Shown here: positions 46,987 through 55,782 of the stretch, in pieces
Layout: every line of letters begins with the position of its first letter
Position numbering within the stretch: the first letter of the stretch is position 1
Source: Noviherbaspirillum denitrificans
Lineage (GTDB): Bacteria > Pseudomonadota > Gammaproteobacteria > Burkholderiales > Burkholderiaceae_D
Length of the DNA stretch: 64,000 nt
Reading direction: 5' to 3'
Assembly (NCBI RefSeq): GCF_002211445.1
Contig: NZ_LSTO01000003.1
Span: forward strand, 20,454-84,453
The notes under the pieces: generated by a model
What the model saw: the letters and a program-made list of their open reading frames with translations, nothing else
The model's database searches: none
What the model was told of the DNA's origin: nothing
Position numbers and translations under genes: made by a program

Positions 46987-48164
46987 TTGCGCATTCCCTT
47001 CAGCTGGCGGCCCAGACCAATCAGGTAGGCATCTTCGATCCTGCTTTCATCGAGCCATTGCAGCACCGGCTGCGCCGCTGCGGCATCCTTTGCCGCGATT
47101 GCCGCTTCGAGAAAGATGCGTGCATCCCGCGGCTCGCGCTGGACCTTCCAGTTCTCCTGCGCAAGCGCAAGCGCCTTCTTTACATCGCCGTTCACTTCAA
47201 GTTCGAAGCGCGCCTCTTCCTGCTGGTGAACGGTTTCGCCGCGCAGTTGCGACGCGGCGTAGCGTGCGGCGAGCGCAGCTTCCCTTTCCTTTGCCGTCGG
47301 CAGGGACAGCGCCCGTTCAGCAAACACCAGGCGCAGGAGCAGGACGTCAGACCGGCTCTTGTCCTTGAGGAGGGATACGACGTCCGCATACCGCTTCTTG
47401 TCGAGCAGGAAATCAGCGTAGGCGGCGAGCAGGAAAGTATCGCTGAGCCCCTGGGCCAGCCCTTTCTTGAAATGGGATTCCGCCTGTTCATCCAATCCCT
47501 GTCGTTGCGCCAATTCAGCCAGTCGGACCTGGAGCCACAGCATGTCCTGTGGCGCAAGATCGGCGGTCTTTCCGACAGCAGCGCTCAGGGCTGCATAGGC
47601 TGGGACAGCCTTTCCGGTCAGGCCATCGACCATCGCTTCGCATCCGGCACCAACCAGGGGGCTGCCCGCCTGCCGCAGGGTTTCGCAGTCGACGCGCGCC
47701 TGTGAATAGCGCGCCTGGACGATATGGATGATCGCGCGCAGCGCGAGTGCTCGAGGATGGTGCGGTTCGCGCTCAAGTACCCCGTTCAGGTCGTCAATCG
47801 CTCCGGAAAAATCATGCCGGAATTGGCGAATGCCGGCACGCAGGACTTGCACGTCGATCGGCGGACGAGGCAAATCCCACCATGGCGCGAGCGCTGCCTG
47901 CGCATAGCCGAGATAGCGCGGGTCCCCTTCTTCCCCCACCAGGCCGTAGTACCGACCGGCCAATGTAACGGCAACGTCCAGGTTATTAGGGTCACGTCGC
48001 AAGGCTGCGCGGAGCTGGGAAAGCTCACGTGCCAACGGGTCATTCGGCTTGAAGGGCAGCCGCTCCAGCACCTGGGAGTCCGATTTCGGAAGATATGGAA
48101 CTGCATCGGCAAAGGTCGTCCATGACGACAGGGCGAACAGCGCTGCAAGGAGACGGTGATTCAT
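46983..48164 (-). CDS. Periplasmic tetratricopeptide-repeat protein
   Basis: A 393-aa protein of unknown specific role. The start MNHRLLAALFALSSWTTFADA is a signal peptide. The rest is helical repeat sequence of TPR type, for example RDPNNLDVAVTLAGRYYGL, FSGAIDDLNGVLEREPHHPRALALRA and GLDEQAESHFKKGLAQGL. It is translationally coupled to the HupE-like protein, suggesting they act together in the envelope. The frame is open upstream to 48287, but the signal peptide decides the start. Confidence 0.82.
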   Translation of the reverse strand: MNHRLLAALFALSSWTTFADAVPYLPKSDSQVLERLPFKPNDPLARELSQLRAALRRDPNNLDVAVTLAGRYYGLVGEEGDPRYLGYAQAALAPWWDLPRPPIDVQVLRAGIRQFRHDFSGAIDDLNGVLEREPHHPRALALRAIIHIVQARYSQARVDCETLRQAGSPLVGAGCEAMVDGLTGKAVPAYAALSAAVGKTADLAPQDMLWLQVRLAELAQRQGLDEQAESHFKKGLAQGLSDTFLLAAYADFLLDKKRYADVVSLLKDKSRSDVLLLRLVFAERALSLPTAKEREAALAARYAASQLRGETVHQQEEARFELEVNGDVKKALALAQENWKVQREPRDARIFLEAAIAAKDAAAAQPVLQWLDESRIEDAYLIGLGRQLKGMRK

Positions 48165-48394
48165 GTTGATCCGAAGGTGACAACGCAGGCCGGATGGCCG
48201 AGCGAAAGTCTGGATCATAGCAACTCGCTTGGCGCTGCTGCAATTTTTACAAGCAGGCCAGGAAAGACCGTATATGTTGCACGGCAATAAATATTTTCAC
48301 GATAAACATGTCAACCATTACAGAAACACTTCGTTAATGAAGTTGATTCGGAAGAATCATGGTTTCCATCAACATCGAACATGAAGGATAAAAA

Positions 48395-48580
48395 ATGAAG
48401 AAACTGATCGCTGCTCTCGTTGCTGGTTTGTTCGCCTCCGCTTCCTTCGCCGCCAGCCACGCTGCTGCCCCGGCAGCCGCTCCTGCTGCTGCTCCCGCCG
48501 CATCCGCCGATGCCCCGGCACCCAAGATGAAGAAGGCCAAGAAGGCCAAGAAAGCCAAGAAAGCTGCGGCCGCCAAGTAA
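48395..48580 (+). CDS. Small secreted Ala-Pro/Lys-rich protein
   Basis: A 61-aa protein with a signal peptide (MKKLIAALVAGLFASASFA), then Ala-Ala-Pro repeats (SHAAAPAAAPAAAPA) and a basic tail of MKKAKKAKKAKKAAAAK. The order resembles small basic periplasmic proteins that bind polyanions, but no family is assigned. GAAGGA precedes the ATG, and an intrinsic terminator follows directly, so it is a compact single-gene unit, probably well expressed. Confidence 0.8.
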   Translation: MKKLIAALVAGLFASASFAASHAAAPAAAPAAAPAASADAPAPKMKKAKKAKKAKKAAAAK

Positions 48581-48601
48581 AACGGCTTCATGCAGTGCAA
48601 G

Positions 48602-48627
48602 AAAGGCAGGCGCGTCCTGCCTTTTTT
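48602..48627 (+). terminator. Intrinsic terminator of the small Lys-rich gene
   Basis: AAAGGCAGG / CCTGCCTTT with a 5-nt loop, ending in six T. It lies 22 bp after the stop and inside the leader of the DUF192 gene. Confidence 0.9.
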
Positions 48628-48667
48628 GTTTTATGCTTTCCGCTTCATTCCATCTTTTGAATTGCCG

Positions 48668-49111
48668 ATGACTGTTCGCCCGCTGATTTCTTCACTCGCC
48701 TTGCTGCTGACCATTGCAAGCCCGTTTGCCTCTGCCCAGCAACCCAGCCGGTTCCCCGTTGTTTCGCTCACTGCCGGCATGCATGTAATCCGCGCCGAGG
48801 TGGCATCCACCGATGCTGAACGGCAACAAGGATTGATGTTCAGGGAAAAGATGGGGCCGAACGAAGGCATGGTGTTCATGTTTCATGCGCCTGCATCGGT
48901 ATGCATGTGGATGAAGAACACGCTGATTCCGCTTTCCGTGGCCTTCATCGACCAGGATGGCAAAATTGTCAATATCGAAGATATGCAGCCGCAAACGACG
49001 GATTCGCATTGCGCGAAGAAGCAAGTCCACTACGCGCTGGAAATGAACCTGGGGTGGTTCCGGCAGAAGAACATCAAGCCGGGCATGAGCATCGAAGGTT
49101 TGCCGCGGTGA
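48668..49111 (+). CDS. DUF192-family exported protein
   Basis: A 147-aa protein with a signal peptide (to about ASPFASAQ) and a DUF192 domain: IRAEVASTDAERQQGLMFRE, MVFMFHAPASVCMWMKNTLIPLSVAFID, and later CAKKQVHYALEMNLGWF. The family is widespread, its function unknown. The ATG at 48668 is set by the signal peptide. A bidirectional terminator follows. Confidence 0.9.
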   Translation: MTVRPLISSLALLLTIASPFASAQQPSRFPVVSLTAGMHVIRAEVASTDAERQQGLMFREKMGPNEGMVFMFHAPASVCMWMKNTLIPLSVAFIDQDGKIVNIEDMQPQTTDSHCAKKQVHYALEMNLGWFRQKNIKPGMSIEGLPR

Positions 49112-49140
49112 AGGCAGATCACAAAACTCAAGAACAACAA

Positions 49141-49174
49141 AAACCCGCGATGCCGAAGCATCGCGGGTTTTCTT
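49141..49174. terminator. Bidirectional terminator between DUF192 gene and rpsT
   Basis: AAACCCGCGATGC / GCATCGCGGGTTT with a CGAA tetraloop; T-runs flank it on both strands. Confidence 0.92.
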
Positions 49175-49219
49175 TATCCTTGCTGCCACCGCGACTGGCG
49201 CGGCGGTTCAGGCGGCAAC

Positions 49220-49486
49220 TTAGGCTGCCAGTGCCTTCAGGGCAGCTGCCAGGCGGCTCTTGTGGCGAGCGGCCTTGTTCTTGTGGATGATCTTCTTATC
49301 GGCGATACGGTCGATCGTCGAAATGGAAGCCTGGAATACTTGCGCAGCAGCTGCCTTGTCACCACCGTCGATAGCCTTGCGGACAGCCTTGATTGCCGTG
49401 CGCAGCGTGGAACGCTGGCTGGAGTTGTGAGCGTTTTGCTTGACTGCTTGACGGGCACGTTTGCGCGCTTGTGCGGTATTTGCCAT
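49220..49486 (-). CDS. rpsT: 30S ribosomal protein S20
   Basis: An 88-aa basic protein that binds 16S rRNA, starting [18 protein letters not shown] and containing [12 protein letters not shown] and [17 protein letters not shown], all S20 signatures. It is monocistronic with its own terminator and lies divergent from murJ, a common neighbour in Betaproteobacteria. Confidence 0.98.
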   Translation of the reverse strand: MANTAQARKRARQAVKQNAHNSSQRSTLRTAIKAVRKAIDGGDKAAAAQVFQASISTIDRIADKKIIHKNKAARHKSRLAAALKALAA

Positions 49487-49690
49487 GTATCTTTCCTAAT
49501 TCGAAATCGGGCTATGTGTTCGCGGGATGCGAGACAAAATTCTGTAAAGCTGTCGAGTATAGCCTTTTTTTGGGATATGGGCAATGGATTCAACGCTTTG
49601 CGCCATTGTGCCAGAAATCCGTGACAATGTCGCACTGCGTTTGCGCAAACCTTGCTTGGGCGCTGGACGAGCCGGCCAATGGCAAGCGGC

Positions 49691-49696
49691 TATAAT
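49691..49696 (+). promoter_or_regulatory. -10 element very close to the murJ start
   Basis: A perfect TATAAT ends 8 bp before the murJ ATG at 49705, so a transcript from it would have almost no leader. No good -35 box is visible. Confidence 0.4.
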
Positions 49697-49704
49697 TGCG
49701 GCCC

Positions 49705-51255
49705 ATGAAACTCCACAAAACGCTGGCGACCGTCTCCGGCATGACCATGCTGTCGCGGGTGACGGGGCTGCTGCGCGAGCTGCTGATTGCCCGCGCCTTC
49801 GGCGCCTCCGCCTATACCGACGCCTTTTTCGTCGCCTTTCGCATCCCCAACCTCTTGCGCCGGCTGTTTGCCGAAGGCGCGTTTTCGCAGGCCTTCGTGC
49901 CCATCCTTGCGGAATACAAGAACCAGAAGGGCGAGGCGGCCACCAAAGATCTTACCGATCATGTCGCCACCGTTCTCATCTGGGCGTTGTTACTGACCTG
50001 CCTGGTCGGCATTATCGGCGCCCCGGTCATCGTTTACTTCATCGCGACCGGCCTGAAGTCCGATCCGACCGCCTTCAACTCGGCCGTCATCATGACTCGG
50101 ATCATGTTCCCGTACATCGGATTCATGGCCTTTGTCGCGCTGGCCGGCGGCATACTGAATACCTGGCGCCAGTTCCGCGTACCTGCGTTCACGCCTGTCC
50201 TGCTCAACCTCTCCTTCATCGCGGCGTCACTGCTGGTCGCACCGCACATGGAACAGCCAGTCTATGCGCTGGCGTTTGCCGTGGTCGTCGGTGGCATCCT
50301 GCAGGTCGCGGTCCAGGTGCCCGCACTGCGCAAGATCGGCATGCTGCCGCGCGTGGGCATCAATGTGAAAGCCGCCCTGGCCGATGCCGGCGTGCGCCGC
50401 GTCCTGAAACAGATGGTGCCCGCTATCCTCGCCGTGTCGGTGGCGCAAATCAGCGTCATCATCAATACCAACATTGCGTCGCGCCTTGAAAACGGGAGTG
50501 TCTCCTGGCTGTCGTATGCCGATCGCCTGATGGAATTTCCGACCGCGCTGCTCGGCGTGGCACTGGGCACCATCCTGCTGCCCAGCCTCTCGAAGGCGCA
50601 CACCGAGGGTGACCATGAGGAATACGCTTCGCTGCTGGACTGGGGTCTGCGGCTGACCTTCCTGCTTGCGCTACCGTCGGCAGTCGGGTTGCTGACCCTG
50701 TCCGAGCCGTTGACCACGACGCTCTTCCACTACGGGAAGTTCGATGTCGAGTCGGTCGTCATGACCGGCCGCGCACTGATCGCATATGGTGTCGGGTTGA
50801 TCGGCCTGATCGTCGTCAAAATCCTTGCGCCGGGCTTCTACGCCAAACAGGACATCCGCACACCAGTCAAAATCGGCATTGGCGTACTGGTGGCGACACA
50901 GCTGATGAACTATGCGTTTGTTCCATGGATCGAGCATGCAGGTCTGGCGCTCTCCGTTGGCGTGGGAGCCTGTCTCAACGCAGCCTTCCTCTATTGGGGA
51001 CTGCGCCGCAAGGGCATTTACCAGGCCTTGCCGGGCTGGGGTTTGTTCCTCGCAAAGCTGACCGGTGCGCTGTTCCTGCTCGCCGGCGTTGCCTTGTGGA
51101 CGGCCGGACAGTTCGATTGGATTGCGATGCAGTCCGTGCCCCTCAAGCGGGTCGGTGCGTTAACGCTCGTCATGCTTGCCTGCGGCGTCACCTATTTCGG
51201 GGCGCTGATCGCCATGGGATTCCGCTTCCGCGACTTCAAGCGGGTCTCGTCTTGA
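49705..51255 (+). CDS. murJ: Lipid II flippase MurJ
   Basis: Moves lipid II across the inner membrane for peptidoglycan synthesis. The 516-aa protein has about 14 helices and the family opening MKLHKTLATVSGMTMLSRVTGLLRELLIA, then DAFFVAFRIPNLLRRLFAEGAFSQAFVP. Arg residues known to be essential in this block are kept. The start at 49705 fits the family; a TTG three codons upstream lies inside a -10-like box. Confidence 0.97.
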   Translation: MKLHKTLATVSGMTMLSRVTGLLRELLIARAFGASAYTDAFFVAFRIPNLLRRLFAEGAFSQAFVPILAEYKNQKGEAATKDLTDHVATVLIWALLLTCLVGIIGAPVIVYFIATGLKSDPTAFNSAVIMTRIMFPYIGFMAFVALAGGILNTWRQFRVPAFTPVLLNLSFIAASLLVAPHMEQPVYALAFAVVVGGILQVAVQVPALRKIGMLPRVGINVKAALADAGVRRVLKQMVPAILAVSVAQISVIINTNIASRLENGSVSWLSYADRLMEFPTALLGVALGTILLPSLSKAHTEGDHEEYASLLDWGLRLTFLLALPSAVGLLTLSEPLTTTLFHYGKFDVESVVMTGRALIAYGVGLIGLIVVKILAPGFYAKQDIRTPVKIGIGVLVATQLMNYAFVPWIEHAGLALSVGVGACLNAAFLYWGLRRKGIYQALPGWGLFLAKLTGALFLLAGVALWTAGQFDWIAMQSVPLKRVGALTLVMLACGVTYFGALIAMGFRFRDFKRVSS

Positions 51256-51338
51256 GAAAAGTTCCCGCGCGCCGTATTTATCCACGCCTTGCCATGCCGC
51301 CCTTTCAATGGCTGCGGCATGGTTTATGATGGTCATGT

Positions 51339-52178
51339 ATGGTGCTCAAATCCCTCGACTACTTCGCGTCGCTTGTACAGGAGGACGACTCCATCCCACT
51401 CTTCGAGGCGGCGCTCGCCATCGCGCAGGACGTCGACCCTCAGCTGGACCTGGCGGCAACGCAGGCGGAAGTGGACATCCTTGCGGCGCGGCTCCAGCGG
51501 CGTCTCGCGCCCGATGCATCCAGCGTGCAGAAGCTGCGAATGCTCAATCACTTTTTCTATCGGGAACTTGGCTTCGCCGGGAATGTGAACGACTATTACG
51601 ATCCTGACAACAGTTACCTGCACCGGGTCATCAGCACCCGGCGTGGCATTCCGATCTCGCTCGCAGTGCTCTACATGGAACTGGCGCAGCAGATCGGGCT
51701 GGATGTGAAGGGAATTTCCTTCCCCGGGCATTTCCTGATGAAACTGTCGATCCAGTCCGGCGATATCGTGCTGGATCCGTTCAATGGTGTGAGCCTGTCG
51801 CGCGAAGAACTCGAGGAAAGGCTGGAGCCCTACTTCGAACACCACAGCTACCCTGGCGCGATTCCGCTGTCCTATTACCTGCATGCCGCGCATCCGCGGG
51901 AGATTCTCGTGCGCATGCTGCGCAACCTGAAGGCGCTGTTCGTCGAACACATGCGCTGGCAGCGCGTGCTGGGCGTGCAGCAGCGCCTGCTGATCCTGCT
52001 TCCAGGAGAAATCACCGAAAGGCGCGACCGCGGCCTCGCCTATGCGAACCTCGAATGTCCGCAGGCAGCGCTGGCCGACCTCGAAGCCTATCTCGCGGAA
52101 TGCCCCTATGCGCCGGACGCGGATGTACTGCGCAGCAAGCTGCCGGAACTGCGCGAAGCCAGCAAGCGCATGAATTGA
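51339..52178 (+). CDS. SirB1-like protein (transglutaminase-like core plus TPR)
   Basis: A 279-aa protein. The first two-thirds form the transglutaminase-like core-2 domain: LNHFFYRELGFAGNVNDYYDP, SYLHRVISTRRGIPISLAVLYMELAQQIGL and GISFPGHFLMKL. The rest is TPR-like (GLAYANLECPQAALADLEAYL). Members often lie near prfA/hemK or murJ; no enzymatic activity is proven. The gene ends one base before the convergent uup stop. Confidence 0.9.
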   Translation: MVLKSLDYFASLVQEDDSIPLFEAALAIAQDVDPQLDLAATQAEVDILAARLQRRLAPDASSVQKLRMLNHFFYRELGFAGNVNDYYDPDNSYLHRVISTRRGIPISLAVLYMELAQQIGLDVKGISFPGHFLMKLSIQSGDIVLDPFNGVSLSREELEERLEPYFEHHSYPGAIPLSYYLHAAHPREILVRMLRNLKALFVEHMRWQRVLGVQQRLLILLPGEITERRDRGLAYANLECPQAALADLEAYLAECPYAPDADVLRSKLPELREASKRMN

Positions 52179-52179
52179 C

Positions 52180-54084
52180 TCAACCTTTCGCCTTCGCTTC
52201 GATCGCTTCCCACTTCTCCAGGTTTTCCATCAGCAGTTCGTCGATTTCGGCGAAGCGCGCGTTGAGCTTTTGCACCTCGTCAGGACGCTGCCGGTACAGC
52301 TCCGGATCCGCGAGCTGCTCGGAGATCGTCTTCTGCTCTGCTTCCAGGCCCGCGATCAGGCCCGGCAGGGTTTCGAGTTCGCGCTGCTCCTTGTAACTCA
52401 GCTTCTTGGTTTTCTGCGGACTCTGTGCGGCGGGCTTCTCCACCGGCTTGGCCTCGGCTTTGGCGACCTGCTTCGGCGCTTGCTGGCTCGCCGCGCGCAC
52501 GCGTTCCCAGTCGGTATAGCCGCCCACATACTCGCGCCACAGTCCTTCGCCTTCGGCAACGATGACCTGCGTCACGACATTGTCGAGGAACATGCGGTCA
52601 TGGCTGACAAGGAATACGGTGCCGCTGTAATCCTCGAGCAATTCCTCCAGCAATTCGAGCGTGTCGATGTCAAGGTCGTTGGTCGGCTCGTCCAGCACGA
52701 GGACGTTGGCGGGACGCGCGAACAGGCGCGCGAGAAGCAAGCGATTGCGCTCACCACCCGAGAGCGACTTCACGGGCGAGCGCGCGCGTTCCGGTGCGAA
52801 CAAGAAATCGCCTAGGTAACTCATCACATGCTTGCGCTGGCCGTTGATCTCCACCCAGTCGCTGCCCGGCGAGATGGTGTCGGCGAGGCTCGATTCTTCG
52901 TTCAGCTGGGCGCGCATCTGGTCGAAGTACGCGACCTGCAGGCGGGCCCCTTGGCGCACAGTTCCCGCATCCGGCGTCTCCTCGCCGAGGATCAGCTTGA
53001 GCAGCGTCGTCTTGCCGGCGCCGTTCGGCCCGATCAGGCCGACCTTGTCACCGCGAAGGATCGTGTCCGTGAAGTCACGCACAATGGTCTTGTCGCCGTA
53101 GCGCTTGTGGATGCCGATGAGTTCGGCGACGATCTTTCCGGAACGCTCGCCTTCGGCGACGTCCAGCCGGACTTGGCCCTGCTGGTCACGCCGCTGGTTG
53201 CGCGTGACGCGGAGCTGCTCCAGCCGCCGCACGCGTCCCTCGTTGCGGGTGCGACGCGCTTCCACGCCCTTGCGGATCCACACTTCTTCCTGCGCGAGGA
53301 ACTTGTCGAACTTGGCGTTTTCGATCGCTTCGATTTCGAGCTGCTCGGCCTTGCGCGTCTGATAGGCGCTGAAGTTGCCGGGGAAAGACAGTAGCCGGCC
53401 GCGGTCGAGTTCGACGATGCGGGTGGCGACGTTGTCGAGGAAGGAGCGGTCGTGGGTGATGAACAGGATGCTGCCCTTGAATTCACGCAGCAACGCTTCC
53501 AGCCAGATGATGGAGTTGAAGTCGAGGTGGTTGGTCGGTTCGTCGAGCAGCAGCACGTCGGGCGCGCCGACCAGCGCGCGCGCGAGTGCGACGCGCTTTT
53601 GCGTGCCACCCGAGAGCGTGCCGATCGCCGCCGTCTTGTCGAGGTTCAGCCGTGCGAGAATGGTCTCAACGCGATTGCCGAGGTTCCATGCATCGCCCGC
53701 ATCGAGTTTCGCCTGCAGCACATGCAGCCTGTCCATCAGGGCCTCGTCCTCATGTCCACCGAGGCGCGCGGTCAAGTCGTTGTATTCGTCGAGCAAACGC
53801 TGCGTTTCGCCCATGCCGGCCGCTACGGTATCGAACACGGACGCCTGCTGTTCGAACGCCGGCTCCTGCTCGACATACGCGATCTTGACGCCCTGCTGCA
53901 TCACGAGCAGGCCGTCGTCGAGCTTCGATGTGCCGGCAATGATTTTCAGGAGCGAGGATTTACCGGTGCCGTTACGACCGATCAGGCCGACGCGCTCGCC
54001 GGATTCAAGGGAGAACTCTGCGTGGTCGAGCAATGCGGCATGCCCGAACGCGAGCTGGGCATTGGAAAGGGAAATGACAGCCAT
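52180..54084 (-). CDS. uup: ABC-F family ATPase Uup
   Basis: A 634-aa soluble protein with two ABC domains and no membrane domain. First site: Walker A GRNGTGKSS, signature LSGGTQKR. Second: GPNGAGKTT, signature LSGGERNR. The C-terminal domain has a coiled coil (KLSYKEQRELETLPGLIAGL...), which separates Uup from other ABC-F proteins; it binds DNA and ribosomes. ATG 54084 (MAVISLSNAQLAFG) is set by the domain start. Confidence 0.94.
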   Translation of the reverse strand: MAVISLSNAQLAFGHAALLDHAEFSLESGERVGLIGRNGTGKSSLLKIIAGTSKLDDGLLVMQQGVKIAYVEQEPAFEQQASVFDTVAAGMGETQRLLDEYNDLTARLGGHEDEALMDRLHVLQAKLDAGDAWNLGNRVETILARLNLDKTAAIGTLSGGTQKRVALARALVGAPDVLLLDEPTNHLDFNSIIWLEALLREFKGSILFITHDRSFLDNVATRIVELDRGRLLSFPGNFSAYQTRKAEQLEIEAIENAKFDKFLAQEEVWIRKGVEARRTRNEGRVRRLEQLRVTRNQRRDQQGQVRLDVAEGERSGKIVAELIGIHKRYGDKTIVRDFTDTILRGDKVGLIGPNGAGKTTLLKLILGEETPDAGTVRQGARLQVAYFDQMRAQLNEESSLADTISPGSDWVEINGQRKHVMSYLGDFLFAPERARSPVKSLSGGERNRLLLARLFARPANVLVLDEPTNDLDIDTLELLEELLEDYSGTVFLVSHDRMFLDNVVTQVIVAEGEGLWREYVGGYTDWERVRAASQQAPKQVAKAEAKPVEKPAAQSPQKTKKLSYKEQRELETLPGLIAGLEAEQKTISEQLADPELYRQRPDEVQKLNARFAEIDELLMENLEKWEAIEAKAKG

Positions 54085-54197
54085 AGATACGCCAGATGCA
54101 GGCTGCCACGGGAGGCCGGACAGCCGAAATGAGAGAAGAAGCACGCATTGTACCGACTCGCGCTGCCGGAAAGCGCATTTGCTTGCGCCGACTCGGC

Positions 54198-54203
54198 TAT
54201 AAT
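54198..54203 (+). promoter_or_regulatory. -10 box of tRNA-Arg
   Basis: TATAAT at 54198-54203, 33 bp before the tRNA 5' end. No clear -35 hexamer at standard spacing. Confidence 0.5.
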
Positions 54204-54236
54204 CCTGCCTTGGCTGTCATGCAGCCAGTCAAGCGT

Positions 54237-54311
54237 CTCGCCGTAGTTCAATGGATAGAACGAGTGCCTCCTAAGCGCTAGATACAGGTTCGATTCCTGT
54301 CGGCGGGACCA
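54237..54311 (+). tRNA. tRNA-Arg (CCT)
   Basis: A 75-nt cloverleaf. Acceptor CTCGCCG pairs with CGGCGGG (one T-G wobble), the D stem is GTTC/GAAC, the anticodon loop CTCCTAA gives CCT, and the T arm is ACAGG-TTCGATT-CCTGT. Discriminator A and CCA are encoded. Confidence 0.95.
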
Positions 54312-54407
54312 ATCTCCCCCTTTTTCCTCCCCAATGTGTAACGTTCGGTAACTTTCGCCGATCGCCTCTTCCGGCTTCCTATAATAAAGCTTGGGAGAAT
54401 CCGTATC

Positions 54408-54749
54408 ATGTCCAAGCCGCTCGCATCATCCATCGTCATTGCCGCCGTCCTGTTGAATGGCTGCGCAGTCTATGAGTCGCATCCGGGATACCAGGTTTCG
54501 GCAAGCGACTACGGCCATGGCCCTGTGACCTACTACACCACGCCGCCTGCCTACTATGTCGCCCCCGCCCCGGTCTACGTCGGGCCGCCCGTTTATGCCG
54601 CCCCGGTACCTTCCTTCAGCATGCAAATCCAGTCCGGCACAGGTTTCCGCAGGGGTCCGCATGGCCCGCGTCAACGGCTGCGCTCCGGCAATGCTGCTGG
54701 TTCGCAAGTAGGCGGACCGGGCTGGACCGGTTCAGTGTGGAGCCGATAA
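54408..54749 (+). CDS. Small Pro/Tyr-rich lipoprotein
   Basis: A 113-aa protein with a lipoprotein signal ending LLNGC, then a Pro/Tyr-rich stretch (YYTTPPAYYVAPAPVYVGPPVYAAPVP) split by aromatic residues, and a basic Gly-rich tail. The family is not recognised. A TATAAT box at 54380-54385 and GGGAGA ribosome site precede it. The Tyr/Pro repeats resemble those of envelope-anchored disordered proteins. Confidence 0.75.
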   Translation: MSKPLASSIVIAAVLLNGCAVYESHPGYQVSASDYGHGPVTYYTTPPAYYVAPAPVYVGPPVYAAPVPSFSMQIQSGTGFRRGPHGPRQRLRSGNAAGSQVGGPGWTGSVWSR

Positions 54750-54846
54750 GCAAGCTTTGGCGGCACTCCGTTCGCCCTGAGCAAACTCAAGATGCTCAGG
54801 ACCGCCGGCAGTAAGATGACTCTATCCTTATTCAGCAGAGTTACAC

Positions 54847-55023
54847 ATGCCGACGACACCCAACCAAAAACAAGCATCCATCCCGCCAGCACCCGAGGAA
54901 GCCACCGAATACCTTCCCCCGGAGGAGGCGGCAACGGTACATCCTGAGGAAAGTGCGTCCGAGTTATCGAAGCGCCTCAGCATCCTCGGCAAACTGATCA
55001 TTCCCCCTCCCCCGACGCCATAG
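54847..55023 (+). CDS. Possible small acidic Pro-rich protein (58 aa)
   Basis: An ATG frame of 58 codons begins MPTTPNQKQASIPPAPEEA and ends LGKLIIPPPPTP. It is rich in Pro and Glu with one short amphipathic segment (SELSKRLSILGKLI). No strong ribosome site is seen. It could be a real small protein or chance; no family is recognised. Confidence 0.35.
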   Translation: MPTTPNQKQASIPPAPEEATEYLPPEEAATVHPEESASELSKRLSILGKLIIPPPPTP

Positions 55024-55387
55024 CGGCGTTACTCACATAAATTGTGGTCAAGTCTGTGGACAAGTGTCCCGGGCGAAATACATGTTCATGATTTTTCGGG
55101 GAATTTTCATATTGACGAATTTCAAGGCACAGATCGGTTCGCGGTGAGCGCCTGGAAGGGCTGACGCGAAACTTTGGACGCGCGTGCCGGCCTAAATGAC
55201 TGTCATGCTGTTGGAAGGTGCCATGCCGGGCTTATTCGTGGCCTTCCTGGTCATGTAACAACGCCTCGTCCATCGTGAGAACCGGCGGACCTATTGACGC
55301 CACCCACGATGGCCAGAGCCCCGGCCATCAGCCATTCCTCTGCGTCCCTTTCCTGCGAAAACCGTCCCCGTCCGAGTAGGAGATCGT
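55024..55387. other. Intergenic stretch, nothing recognised
   Basis: About 360 bp with no credible gene, RNA or repeat. An AGGAG ribosome site for the next gene lies at its right end. Confidence 0.4.
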
Positions 55388-55690
55388 GTGATTCGTTTGT
55401 GGAAAATGCTGGCATCCCTCGTGGCCGGGGCGATATGCCTTTCCGCCATTCTCGGCCAGGCCACACGCAATACCGACAGCCGCGTCGAGACCATGATGGA
55501 GCTGCGAGATGCGTCTTCGTACGCGGAATACCGCGCCCTCGAACGCGAAGCGCATGCCATCTTCCGGGCAACCATCGCCCGCTGCCGAAGAATGCAGGAG
55601 ACGCATTTCAGCCACTGTGCCAGGGAAGCGCGTGAGCATTTCTACGACGACCTTTCCGAAGCCAAGCGCGTGAGTGGCGCGAACCTCTGA
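55388..55690 (+). CDS. Small exported or membrane-anchored protein of unknown function
   Basis: A 100-aa protein starting at GTG 55388, preceded by AGGAG at about 7 nt. An N-terminal hydrophobic segment (MLASLVAGAICLSAILG) acts as a signal or anchor, and the rest is helical and charged with two cysteines (ARCRRM, HCAREA). An ATG at 55406 is an alternative start. Family not recognised. Confidence 0.6.
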   Translation: MIRLWKMLASLVAGAICLSAILGQATRNTDSRVETMMELRDASSYAEYRALEREAHAIFRATIARCRRMQETHFSHCAREAREHFYDDLSEAKRVSGANL

Positions 55691-55782
55691 CGCCAAGCCA
55701 AGCGCGATGGACAAGCTTGCGCGCAAACCATATATTGCAATGTCCAAATTGTTTCCAACAACAAACACTTCGAGGAGATTGC

